This document shows positions 1 to 4,583 of a stretch of 5,134 nt of DNA, piece after piece. A program made the translations under genes and the position numbers. Below the pieces are notes generated by a model, which was given only the letters and a program-made list of their open reading frames with translations, was not told where the DNA came from and searched no databases. Position 1 is the stretch's first letter; every line of letters begins with the position of its first letter. Source of the stretch: CAYWVK01 sp964461865 (lineage in GTDB: Bacteria > Patescibacteriota > Microgenomatia > Levybacterales > UBA12049); assembly GCA_964461865.1 (NCBI GenBank), contig CAYWVK010000041.1:1-5134 (forward strand). The letters are read 5' to 3'.

Positions 1-1
1 G

Positions 2-19
2 TTTGGTAAAATTACCAAA
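2..19. repeat. Short inverted repeat just upstream of secE
   Basis: TTTGGTAA at 2-9 and TTACCAAA at 12-19 are exact reverse complements separated by two A bases. The repeat ends one base before the ATG at 21. As RNA it could fold into a 7-bp AT-rich hairpin with a 4-nt loop that would crowd the start codon; as DNA it could be an operator half-site pair. There is no U-tract, so it is not a terminator. The window starts here, so the sequence upstream cannot be judged. Confidence 0.3.
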
Positions 20-20
20 T

Positions 21-203
21 ATGGCGACAACGCCTGTTAATTTTATTAAGGAGGTCAAGGACGAATTAAAAAAAGTTGTTTGGCCTACTAAAAGCGAAGT
101 AACAAGATTAACTTCAATTGTAATACTGGTTAGCATTATGGTTGGACTATTCTTAGGATTAATGGATTATATATTTACTAATCTTTTAGGAATAATAATT
201 TAA
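21..203 (+). CDS. secE: Preprotein translocase subunit SecE
   Basis: Small membrane subunit of the SecYEG protein-export channel, which clamps SecY. The 60-residue product shows the full single-span SecE pattern: an amphipathic cytoplasmic helix (about residues 6-20, FIKEVKDELKKVVWP), the invariant W21-P22, a Ser/Thr-Glu-Val turn, then one transmembrane helix (about 30-52) with the conserved Asp49 near its end. Length fits the short bacterial form rather than the three-span E. coli form. An in-frame TTG at 3 would add six residues (MVKLPN), but the ATG at 21 gives the usual SecE start and is preferred. No ribosome-binding site is visible in the 20 bases available. nusG follows after one base, the standard secE-nusG pairing, so the two are almost certainly co-transcribed from a promoter left of the window. 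Confidence 0.93.
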   Translation: MATTPVNFIKEVKDELKKVVWPTKSEVTRLTSIVILVSIMVGLFLGLMDYIFTNLLGIII

Positions 204-204
204 T

Positions 205-834
205 ATGAATAAAAAAATAGACGAGAAAAAGTTAAATGAAGCGAAATCCGCCTCTGGCGAAGAAAAAACTTTAGATGAAACATTAAAACCATCTGTTAAA
301 GCAGATGATACTGATGCAAGATGGTATATAGTACATACCTATTCCGGTCATGAAAATAAAGTTGCAAAAAATCTTAAGCAAAGGGTTGCTGCTTTAGGTT
401 TTGAAAATAGAATATTTGACGTTTTGGTTCCAATGAGAAGCACCATTAAGGTAACTTCAGGGAAAAAAGAAAACGTCGATGAGAAAATTTTCCCAGGTTA
501 TGTTTTAGTTAAAATGATTCTTGATAATGAATCTTGGCTTTTAGTCAGAACAACTCAGGGCGTAACCTCTTTTATAGGAGCAGGAAATAAACCAACACCA
601 ATATCCGACAAAGAAGTAGAAGCAATCCAAAAGTTCATGAAAACAGAAGAGCCACTATATAAGACCGCCTTTATCATTGGTGAAGCTGTAAAAATTGTTG
701 ACGGACCATTTGCCGACTTTTTGGGAACAATTGATGAAATTGATGAAGCAAAAGGAAAACTTAAAGTCTTGGTTAGTATTTTTGGAAGAGAAACACCAGT
801 TGAATTAGACTTTTTGCAAGTGGCGAAGCTGTAA
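205..834 (+). CDS. nusG: Transcription termination/antitermination factor NusG
   Basis: NusG binds the RNA polymerase clamp through its N-terminal NGN domain and contacts Rho or ribosomal protein S10 through its C-terminal KOW domain. The 209-residue product starts with a charged extension of about 38 residues that is not part of the conserved fold. The NGN domain then runs from about R39 (RWYIVHTYSGHENKVAKNL) and includes the signature F96-P97-G98-Y99. The KOW domain starts near G159 (GEAVKIVDGPFADFLGTI) and ends at the C-terminus. The ATG follows the secE stop by one base; an AGGA at 188-191 lies 13 nt upstream, a weak ribosome-binding site, so coupling to secE is likely. The last three sense codons (Ala-Lys-Leu) and the stop merge into a 42-bp tandem repeat, so the extreme C-terminus may have been rewritten by that repeat. 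No terminator with a U-tract is seen after the gene. Confidence 0.96.
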   Translation: MNKKIDEKKLNEAKSASGEEKTLDETLKPSVKADDTDARWYIVHTYSGHENKVAKNLKQRVAALGFENRIFDVLVPMRSTIKVTSGKKENVDEKIFPGYVLVKMILDNESWLLVRTTQGVTSFIGAGNKPTPISDKEVEAIQKFMKTEEPLYKTAFIIGEAVKIVDGPFADFLGTIDEIDEAKGKLKVLVSIFGRETPVELDFLQVAKL

Positions 835-934
835 AGCAAGCCATCCTGAGAGTATTCGAAGGATAAGAAGCTGTAAAGCAAGCCATCCTGAGAGTATTCG
901 AAGGATAAGAAGCTGTAAAGCAAGCCATCTTGAG
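825..934. repeat. 42-bp tandem repeat with REP-like palindrome at the nusG 3' end
   Basis: Two identical 42-bp units (825-866 and 867-908) are followed by a partial third (909-934) with one C-to-T change. Each unit begins with GAAGCTGTAA, which in the first copy is the end of nusG including its stop codon. Each full unit contains CCTGAGAGTATTCGAAGG flanked by AT, giving ATCCT...AGGAT arms. This has the same ends as the common dispersed bacterial repeat CCTGAGCGAAGTCGAAGG. The third copy continues as CTTGAGCAAAGTCAAAAA (929-946), which matches the common form at 13 of 18 positions; all five differences are C-to-T or G-to-A. The array makes weak hairpins and no U-tract, so it is not a convincing terminator. 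Confidence 0.85.
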
Positions 935-958
935 CAAAGTCAAAAAATAAGTTATAAT
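930..958 (+). promoter_or_regulatory. Promoter of the rplK-rplA operon
   Basis: TTGAGC (930-935) and a perfect TATAAT (953-958) are separated by exactly 17 bases, a strong housekeeping sigma-factor promoter. Transcription would start near 965, just before the L1-binding leader that begins at 971, which supports the call. The -35 box lies in the third, decayed copy of the upstream 42-bp repeat. The equivalent position in copies 1 and 2 reads CCTGAG, so a C-to-T change has improved the box. Read-through from secE-nusG probably adds to expression. Confidence 0.75.
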
Positions 959-970
959 ACAAAAAATAAT

Positions 971-1018
971 TAATCTGGGAGATTCGCTAATTGGCGAAGC
1001 GCTTGAACCAGTAGATTA
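971..1018 (+). promoter_or_regulatory. L1-binding autoregulatory leader of rplK-rplA mRNA
   Basis: The leader RNA can fold into a hairpin that copies the L1 site of 23S rRNA (helices 76-77). TAATCT (971-976) pairs with AGATTA (1013-1018); GG pairs with CC at 1008-1009, or alternatively CTGG 975-978 with CCAG 1008-1011. An asymmetric internal loop follows with GAG on the 5' side (979-981) and GCGCTTGAA on the 3' side (999-1007). The apical stem is TTCGC (983-987) with GCGAA (994-998). The loop pieces match the rRNA site, where GUGGGAG faces CUUGAA followed by ACCAC. In E. coli, free L1 binds such a mimic in the L11-L1 mRNA and represses translation of both genes; the same role is inferred here. 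A small ACCT/AGGT hairpin (1022-1034) lies between this element and the rplK ATG. Confidence 0.75.
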
Positions 1019-1068
1019 AATACCTCAAAAAGGTCATTCTCTACTTCAAGCAATAAAACTTAAAAATT

Positions 1069-1491
1069 ATGGCAAAAAAAGTAAAAACAATTATCAAATT
1101 AAACATTGCAGCTGGAGCAGCAACACCTGCACCACCGGTTGGACCAGCACTTGGACAACACGGACTTCCAATCATGGAGTTTGTAAAAGCTTTTAATGAT
1201 AAAACTGCAGAGCAAAAAGGAACAATAATCCCTGTTGTAATTACAGTTTTTGAAGATAGAACCTTTTCCTTTATTACTAAAAAACCACCAATTGCAGAAA
1301 TGATTAAAAAGGCAATCGGAAAAGAAAAAGGCTCTCAAAAACCGGGTAAAGAGAAAGTCGGAACCCTAACACAAACCCAAGCAGAAGAAATTGCTAAGGA
1401 AAAACTTGAAGATTTAAATACATTAGATGTTAAACAGGGTGCAAAAATCGTTGCCGGTGTAGCAAGAAGTATGGGAGTGGAGGTTAAATAA
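1069..1491 (+). CDS. rplK: 50S ribosomal protein L11
   Basis: L11 forms the base of the stalk at the GTPase-associated centre of the large subunit, binding 23S rRNA next to L10. The 140-residue product has the normal length. Its N-terminal domain carries the hallmark proline-rich stretch around residues 16-34 (AGAATPAPPVGPALGQHGLP), where translation factors act. The linker lies near residue 72-75. The rRNA-binding C-terminal domain includes the KPGKEKVGTLT loop (about 90-101) and ends in KIVAGVARSMGVEV. No Shine-Dalgarno sequence precedes the ATG at 1069; the 35 bases upstream are mostly A/T. Initiation may thus depend on the unstructured leader and on the L1 element above it. It overlaps rplA by one base (TAATG). 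Confidence 0.97.
   Translation: MAKKVKTIIKLNIAAGAATPAPPVGPALGQHGLPIMEFVKAFNDKTAEQKGTIIPVVITVFEDRTFSFITKKPPIAEMIKKAIGKEKGSQKPGKEKVGTLTQTQAEEIAKEKLEDLNTLDVKQGAKIVAGVARSMGVEVK
1479..1483 (+). promoter_or_regulatory. Shine-Dalgarno sequence of rplA
   Basis: GGAGG inside the last codons of rplK sits 7 bases before the rplA ATG at 1491. It is the best ribosome-binding site in the window among annotated genes and fixes that start. Together with the TAATG stop-start overlap it implies translational coupling, which is how L1 repression of rplK would also reach rplA. Confidence 0.8.
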
Positions 1492-2342
1492 TGGGAAAAA
1501 TAAGAGTAAAAACATTAGGCGTTGAAGAGGTAGAAGAGAAAGAGAAAAAAGAAGCTAAGAAAAGACAGGAAGAGAAAAAGCTTGAAGAAAAAAAGGTAGC
1601 TAAAAATCCTGATGCTAAAGAAGAAGAAAAAGTAGCTTTGGAGACTCCAAGTGAAGAAAAAAAAACAGAAAAAGAAAAACTGAGTGAAGCCGAGTCTGAT
1701 TCGGCGAAACAAAACCCTGAGCGAAGTCGAAGGGAAAAAAAGGCAAAATTTGTAAAAGCACCTAGATCTAAAAAATATCAAGGAATTGTAGCTCTTTTTG
1801 AAAAAAATAAAACATATTCATTGTCTGATGGATTAGATTTATTAGAAAAACTACAAAGAAAAAGTTTTGATGAAACAGTTGAGCTACACTTAAATACAAT
1901 TTCTACCGGAATATCAGGCAATATTACTCTTCCCCATGGTACAGGTAAAAAAACAAGAGTTTTAATTGCAGATGAAAAATTAATTACAGAAATTGAAAAA
2001 GGAATAATTAGTTTCGATATTTTAGTTGCTCATCCTAGCATAATGCCAAAATTAGCAAGGGTTGCAAAAATATTAGGACCAAAAGGATTAATGCCAAATC
2101 CCAAAAACGCAACAGTTACAGAAAAACCAGAAGAGTTGGTTAAAAAATATGAAGGTGGACAAATTTCCTTTAAAACAGAAGCAAAAGCGCCTCTTTTGCA
2201 TATTTCGGTTGGAAAAATGTCTTTTGGTAAAACAAAATTAACCGAAAATATCAAGGCCTTAATTACCGCTATCAAGAAAGAAAATATTCAAAAAATTACC
2301 CTTAAATCTTCAATGTCTCCTGGCATAAAAGTCTCCATATAA
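1491..2342 (+). CDS. rplA: 50S ribosomal protein L1, long N-terminal extension and compact core
   Basis: L1 binds the mobile L1 stalk of 23S rRNA and helps release deacylated tRNA; free L1 typically represses its own operon. Of 283 residues, the first ~93 form a Lys/Glu-rich, probably disordered or coiled extension absent from E. coli L1. The core runs from about K95. It shows LPHGTGK and then GPKGLMPNPK at 196-205, the strongest L1 signature, followed by KYEGGQISFKT and a C-terminal SSMSPGIKV. Compared with recalled E. coli L1, domain II is shortened by roughly 20 residues after RVLIA160 (the segment with the AGAELVG motif), and a few residues are missing before LPHGTG. Codons 76-81 (PERSRR) lie within a palindromic repeat. 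The start has GGAGG at 7 nt and overlaps rplK by one base. The last ~24 codons occur again at 3410-3481. Confidence 0.95.
   Translation: MGKIRVKTLGVEEVEEKEKKEAKKRQEEKKLEEKKVAKNPDAKEEEKVALETPSEEKKTEKEKLSEAESDSAKQNPERSRREKKAKFVKAPRSKKYQGIVALFEKNKTYSLSDGLDLLEKLQRKSFDETVELHLNTISTGISGNITLPHGTGKKTRVLIADEKLITEIEKGIISFDILVAHPSIMPKLARVAKILGPKGLMPNPKNATVTEKPEELVKKYEGGQISFKTEAKAPLLHISVGKMSFGKTKLTENIKALITAIKKENIQKITLKSSMSPGIKVSI
1715..1734. repeat. Dispersed palindromic repeat inside the rplA coding region
   Basis: CCCTGAGCGAAGTCGAAGGG is a near-palindrome (CCCT...AGGG arms, with a CGAAGTCG centre) and contains the exact 18-base CCTGAGCGAAGTCGAAGG. From general knowledge this motif is found in high copy, mostly between genes, in many bacterial genomes. 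Here it is in frame and reads Pro-Glu-Arg-Ser-Arg-Arg (codons 76-81) in the non-conserved N-terminal extension of L1. A second small hairpin, GCCGA/TCGGC at 1689-1705, lies just before it. Confidence 0.7.
2277..2323 (+). repeat. Direct repeat, left copy (inside the rplA 3' end)
   Basis: These 47 bases are identical to 3416-3462, at an offset of 1139 bases. Similarity extends further on both sides with scattered changes, up to the rplA stop codon at 2340-2342. This copy forms the functional end of the intact rplA gene. Together the two copies frame the segment with the opposite-strand lipoprotein gene. Confidence 0.95.
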
Positions 2343-2351
2343 TAATTTTAC

Positions 2352-2379
2352 GCTTGATCTTATCAAGCAATCTTTTTTT
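2352..2379 (+). terminator. Rho-independent terminator of the rplK-rplA operon
   Basis: GCTTGAT (2352-2358) and ATCAAGC (2362-2368) form a perfect 7-bp stem with loop CTT, followed by AATC and seven T bases (2373-2379). It starts ten bases after the rplA stop. It lies on the inserted side of the duplicated rplA end. On the other strand the hairpin has only a weak T-tract, so it may stop the converging lipoprotein transcript less well. The rest of the gap (2380-2462) is AT-rich; an AAGAAA/TTTCTT stem at 2394-2408 has no T-tract on the useful side. Confidence 0.8.
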
Positions 2380-2462
2380 GCCTATTATCATCAAAGAAAT
2401 AATTTCTTCTTGAAAAAAGTATTAAACTATCTTTCGTTTTTAGCAAAAAAGTGAAGCAAAAT

Positions 2463-3356
2463 CTATTTTTTTGAAGCAAATAAATTATATAAGTCCTCAC
2501 TAAAAACAATATATGGCACATTAAGACCAAGAGAGATCTTTCCTGGCAGTTTTGCCGATCGAACAATTTGCACATACTCACTGTAGGATACTCCTTGACT
2601 GCAAAAACCGCACATAAGAGCAAATGAATTAGAAAATGCCTCTGCGCCAACCTTGAAAAAAACCAACCTGTATTCATCTTTTTGATCTTCCGGTACGTTA
2701 TTAGAATCTAAATAAATATCTACAGATGGACCATTTGAAACGCTAGTTGCATTATTTGTTACCTCAACCATGGTATTTAAAAGATCTACAAGAATACCAT
2801 GTCCAAATCTTGATTCAGTATTTCCACGCGAAGCTAAAAACGTAACTGGTGATACACTTTCTGCAGCATCCATGGTTAAAAATGTTAAAGCGGCTGGCAA
2901 ATCCGTTTTTCCCAAATCAGAATTAATATCTTCCGGCTTATCTTCTATAATAAATATGTGTTTTTGAGAAGAAGATGGATTAATAATCATGTCAAATTGC
3001 AGTGTTTCTTGACCATCAGGAGATATCATATTATAAAAAATTGTTATTCCATCTTTTACGACTAATTCCAACATGTTAAAAGCATTTACTATAGTAGCAT
3101 CAGATACAAAACCCTCAGTATTAGCACTTCTTAAGATAATTAAATCTTTTCCAAGTCCACTTTTATACTCCTTACCTGCAAAATCTTCTGGATCCCCTAT
3201 TTTTATTCCATAGTCCGAAGATTCTAGTTGTTTAATGCTCCTTTGAGCAAATTGCCTCTCGGGAGAAATACCACACGCTACGCAATTAAGCGAAAGAAAA
3301 AGAGCAGTTCCTACAACGACTGCCTTCGTATGATTTCTAATTTCCTGCATTGCCAT
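2463..3356 (-). CDS. Putative secreted lipoprotein of unknown function
   Basis: I do not recognise a family for this 297-residue product. Its N-terminus looks like an export signal: a short basic segment (RNHTK, 7-11), a hydrophobic stretch (AVVVGTALFLSL, 12-23) and then N-C-V-A-C28-G. Cys28 with Ala at -1 fits a lipobox, but position -3 is Cys rather than the usual Leu, so lipid attachment is likely rather than certain. The mature part is acidic, mixed alpha/beta in appearance, with a dipeptide-rich region around VDIYLDSNNVPEDQKDEYRLVFF. Near the end is a C249-G-F-C252 motif, the spacing used in thioredoxin-type active sites, but the surrounding sequence does not look like a thioredoxin fold. 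The ATG at 3356 has AGGAC 8 nt upstream (minus strand); a second ATG two codons in is possible. It faces opposite to the r-protein genes and sits between duplicated rplA ends. Confidence 0.8.
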   Translation of the reverse strand: MAMQEIRNHTKAVVVGTALFLSLNCVACGISPERQFAQRSIKQLESSDYGIKIGDPEDFAGKEYKSGLGKDLIILRSANTEGFVSDATIVNAFNMLELVVKDGITIFYNMISPDGQETLQFDMIINPSSSQKHIFIIEDKPEDINSDLGKTDLPAALTFLTMDAAESVSPVTFLASRGNTESRFGHGILVDLLNTMVEVTNNATSVSNGPSVDIYLDSNNVPEDQKDEYRLVFFKVGAEAFSNSFALMCGFCSQGVSYSEYVQIVRSAKLPGKISLGLNVPYIVFSEDLYNLFASKK

Positions 3357-3364
3357 ATATATTA

Positions 3365-3369
3365 GTCCT
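3365..3369 (-). promoter_or_regulatory. Shine-Dalgarno sequence of the lipoprotein gene
   Basis: On the minus strand AGGAC (plus-strand GTCCT) lies 8 bases before the ATG at 3356, supporting that start over the second ATG at 3350. Confidence 0.5.
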
Positions 3370-3371
3370 GT

Positions 3372-3400
3372 AGTATATCATACCCGATATCTAAAAACAA
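3372..3400 (-). promoter_or_regulatory. Possible promoter of the lipoprotein gene
   Basis: On the minus strand TTGTTT (3400-3395) and TATACT (3377-3372) are 17 bases apart. Use of this -10 would place the start of transcription near 3365, inside the ribosome-binding site, leaving almost no leader. An overlapping TATGAT (3382-3377) would give a start near 3370 that includes the site but has a poor -35. One of the two is likely; the sequence does not decide between them. Confidence 0.4.
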
Positions 3401-3409
3401 ATTTGTGTT

Positions 3410-3481
3410 ATAAAAAAAGAAAATATTCAAAAAATTACCCTTAAATCTTCAATGTCTCCTGGAATTAAAGTACAAATATAA
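3410..3481 (+). pseudogene. Second copy of the rplA 3' end (remnant)
   Basis: Read in the frame aligned with rplA, 3410-3481 encodes IKKENIQKITLKSSMSPGIKVQI and a TAA stop. The intact gene ends IKKENIQKITLKSSMSPGIKVSI. Nucleotides 3416-3462 are identical to 2277-2323. After that, three of the four changed codons are silent (GGC/GGA, ATA/ATT, GTC/GTA) and one changes Ser to Gln. Upstream to 3401 the match fades (ICV in place of ITA). The remnant has no start codon or ribosome-binding site and is not expressed as L1. The silent changes with intact frame and stop suggest that this end was under coding selection in some rplA gene before it was cut off. It is probably the original gene end of this locus. 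Confidence 0.85.
3416..3462 (+). repeat. Direct repeat, right copy
   Basis: Identical over 47 bases to 2277-2323 in rplA. It lies within the remnant of the rplA 3' end and marks the right border of the putative inserted cassette. Confidence 0.95.
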
Positions 3482-3491
3482 ACTTATAGTA

Positions 3492-3520
3492 TTGACTTGT
3501 AAGAATAATTTTGGTAATAT
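3492..3520 (+). promoter_or_regulatory. Promoter of the NUDIX gene, giving a near-leaderless mRNA
   Basis: TTGACT (3492-3497), a 17-base spacer and TAATAT (3515-3520) make a very good promoter, with an extended -10 TGG (3512-3514) just before it. The expected start of transcription is near 3527, only about four bases before the ATG at 3531. The promoter lies just past the rplA remnant, so this gene is transcribed independently. Confidence 0.75.
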
Positions 3521-3530
3521 CTCTTCTATT

Positions 3531-4466
3531 ATGGCAAATCAAGAACTCGGAATATCAAATCCAGGAAGATGTAGTCAATTAATCTCTACCGAGAAGGCTG
3601 TAAAAAAAGATCCATCTTTTCCTGAGAAAGCCACATGGGGTATAACAATAAAAAGTGTAAAAACCGGTGAAGTTTACGAATTTGCACCAGGAACAGTAGA
3701 TGTTGAATGGATAAGTAGATTCGGATCTTATAGATCTGCCGTGGTAACAGATAATGAAGGCAACCCTCTTTATGACAAACCACGTTCAGACGAGGCTCCA
3801 AATGTTAACATAATTGCTTGGGGCAAAGACCAAAACACACATGAGGTTAAAGTTGCCATAATTAGCCAAGCAAGGCCTCATGCAGACAATGAATTCGAAA
3901 CTGATAATATCGACCCCATGGTTTTTGAACAAATCCCAATGGGCTTTAAAGATAAAATTATCGGAAAAGATCAAATAGAAAAATTCGAATCAGTAAACGA
4001 AGCTGCCTCTAGAGAAACAACAGAGGAAACAGGAGCGTTTGCAGTTTTGGATATAACCTATCCTGAATACCCAAAACACTACCCTAACCCAAGCTTTATT
4101 GGAACTACTTCTGATTTAGTCTTTGTAGAAGTTGATCTTAATCAAATAGATAAAATGAAAATGGACAGAACAGAACCGATATTCAAATCAGATTATATTC
4201 CTGTATCTAAACTATTAAAAGATATTAAAAATGGCAAAACAGATCATGGATATGCAAGAATGTGCACTGCAAATTCTGCAATTTTAATTTTCTTAGCTGG
4301 TCTTGAGGAATTTCAAAATGCACAAAGAAATCATAAATTTGTTTCAAGACGAGTAGAAACTGCAAGAGCAGCAAGAGGTAACGACAAAACAAAATACAAA
4401 GAATTAATACAAAAGAGAAAAGAAATTGATCTACAACTTCAAAGTCTTGCTTCAGGTAAAAAATAA
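3531..4466 (+). CDS. NUDIX hydrolase domain protein
   Basis: NUDIX enzymes cleave nucleoside diphosphates linked to another group, using a metal held by the NUDIX helix. The 311-residue product has a clear NUDIX box at about 153-169: E153 x7 R161-E162-T-T-E165-E166-T-G168-A, matching the catalytic REUxEExGU. The Gly expected 14 residues before the Arg is Asp147; a Gly occurs at 145. Before the box, IISQARPHADN (110-120) and QIPMGF (134-139) resemble the strand and substrate-side segments of ADP-ribose-type NUDIX enzymes, but the substrate cannot be assigned. The first ~90 residues are an N-terminal domain I cannot identify. The C-terminal ~60 residues are rich in Lys/Arg/Glu/Gln and may form a helical coiled tail. 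Start: an in-frame TTG at 3492 is the -35 box of the promoter, so ATG 3531 is chosen. There is no Shine-Dalgarno sequence. It is not a usual member of this r-protein cluster. Confidence 0.88.
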   Translation: MANQELGISNPGRCSQLISTEKAVKKDPSFPEKATWGITIKSVKTGEVYEFAPGTVDVEWISRFGSYRSAVVTDNEGNPLYDKPRSDEAPNVNIIAWGKDQNTHEVKVAIISQARPHADNEFETDNIDPMVFEQIPMGFKDKIIGKDQIEKFESVNEAASRETTEETGAFAVLDITYPEYPKHYPNPSFIGTTSDLVFVEVDLNQIDKMKMDRTEPIFKSDYIPVSKLLKDIKNGKTDHGYARMCTANSAILIFLAGLEEFQNAQRNHKFVSRRVETARAARGNDKTKYKELIQKRKEIDLQLQSLASGKK

Positions 4467-4484
4467 AATATATCTTTTTAATTC

Positions 4485-4513
4485 TTGACTAAGATTTAGC
4501 TTTCTGTTAAACT
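4485..4513 (+). promoter_or_regulatory. Promoter of rplJ
   Basis: TTGACT (4485-4490), a 17-base spacer and TAAACT (4508-4513), with an extended -10 TGT (4505-4507). Transcription would start near 4520, right at the first base of the L10 leader stem (4522), which supports the call. The same TTGACT plus TGn design is used for the NUDIX gene. Confidence 0.72.
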
Positions 4514-4568
4514 TATTTGACCTTAAGACAGTGGGCAAACAATAAGACCTGCCGAGGAGAAACAATAT

Positions 4569-4583
4569 ATGCACTCGTCTTAA
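4569..4583 (+). CDS. Possible four-codon leader peptide (MHSS) upstream of rplJ
   Basis: ATG CAC TCG TCT TAA is preceded by GAGGAG (4554-4559) at a 9-base spacing, the strongest ribosome-binding site near rplJ. The frame is the same as rplJ, and its stop ends 15 bases before the rplJ ATG at 4599. Its codons cover the 5' arm of the terminator (4571-4576) and the 3' strand of the L10 closing stem. A translating ribosome would block the terminator and could reinitiate at rplJ, which has no ribosome-binding site of its own. The GAGG is also part of the conserved L10 leader, so its match to a Shine-Dalgarno sequence may be a coincidence. Confidence 0.35.
   Translation: MHSS

Larger units (their letters stand above)
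2343..3409. mobile_element. Putative inserted cassette between two rplA 3' ends
   Basis: This ~1.07-kb segment lies exactly between the intact rplA stop and a second copy of the rplA 3' end. It carries one opposite-strand gene plus a hairpin terminator next to rplA. It holds no transposase or integrase gene, and I see no terminal inverted repeats at its edges, so it is not a standard insertion sequence. The direct repeats made of a gene 3' end resemble attL/attR sites of elements that integrate at a gene end and restore it. It could equally result from recombination with a related rplA allele. Called from layout alone. Confidence 0.5.

Noticed and set aside
48..55. Perfect AAGGAGGT inside secE
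   Set aside because: It encodes Lys-Glu-Val of the conserved SecE helix, and no start codon lies at a suitable distance downstream.
555..962. Minus-strand reading frame with repeated peptide blocks opposite nusG and its repeat
   Set aside because: The repeated peptides come only from the 42-bp (14-codon) tandem repeat on the other strand, and the rest is antisense to conserved nusG codons.
1515..1781. Minus-strand Phe-rich reading frame opposite rplA
   Set aside because: It is the antisense of Lys/Glu codons of the L1 extension; no start signal and no protein-like composition.
2391..2413. AT-rich hairpin between rplA and the lipoprotein gene as a minus-strand terminator
   Set aside because: The stem is weak (6-7 A/T-rich pairs) and the minus strand has no T-tract after it; the A-run lies on the wrong side.
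2343..3409. Insertion sequence or CRISPR-type element
   Set aside because: No transposase frame, no terminal inverted repeats and no spaced repeat array; the only coding region is the lipoprotein gene.
3492..3530. TTG start adding 13 residues to the NUDIX protein
   Set aside because: The TTG is the -35 box of a strong promoter and would not be transcribed from it; the added residues show no similarity to a protein domain.
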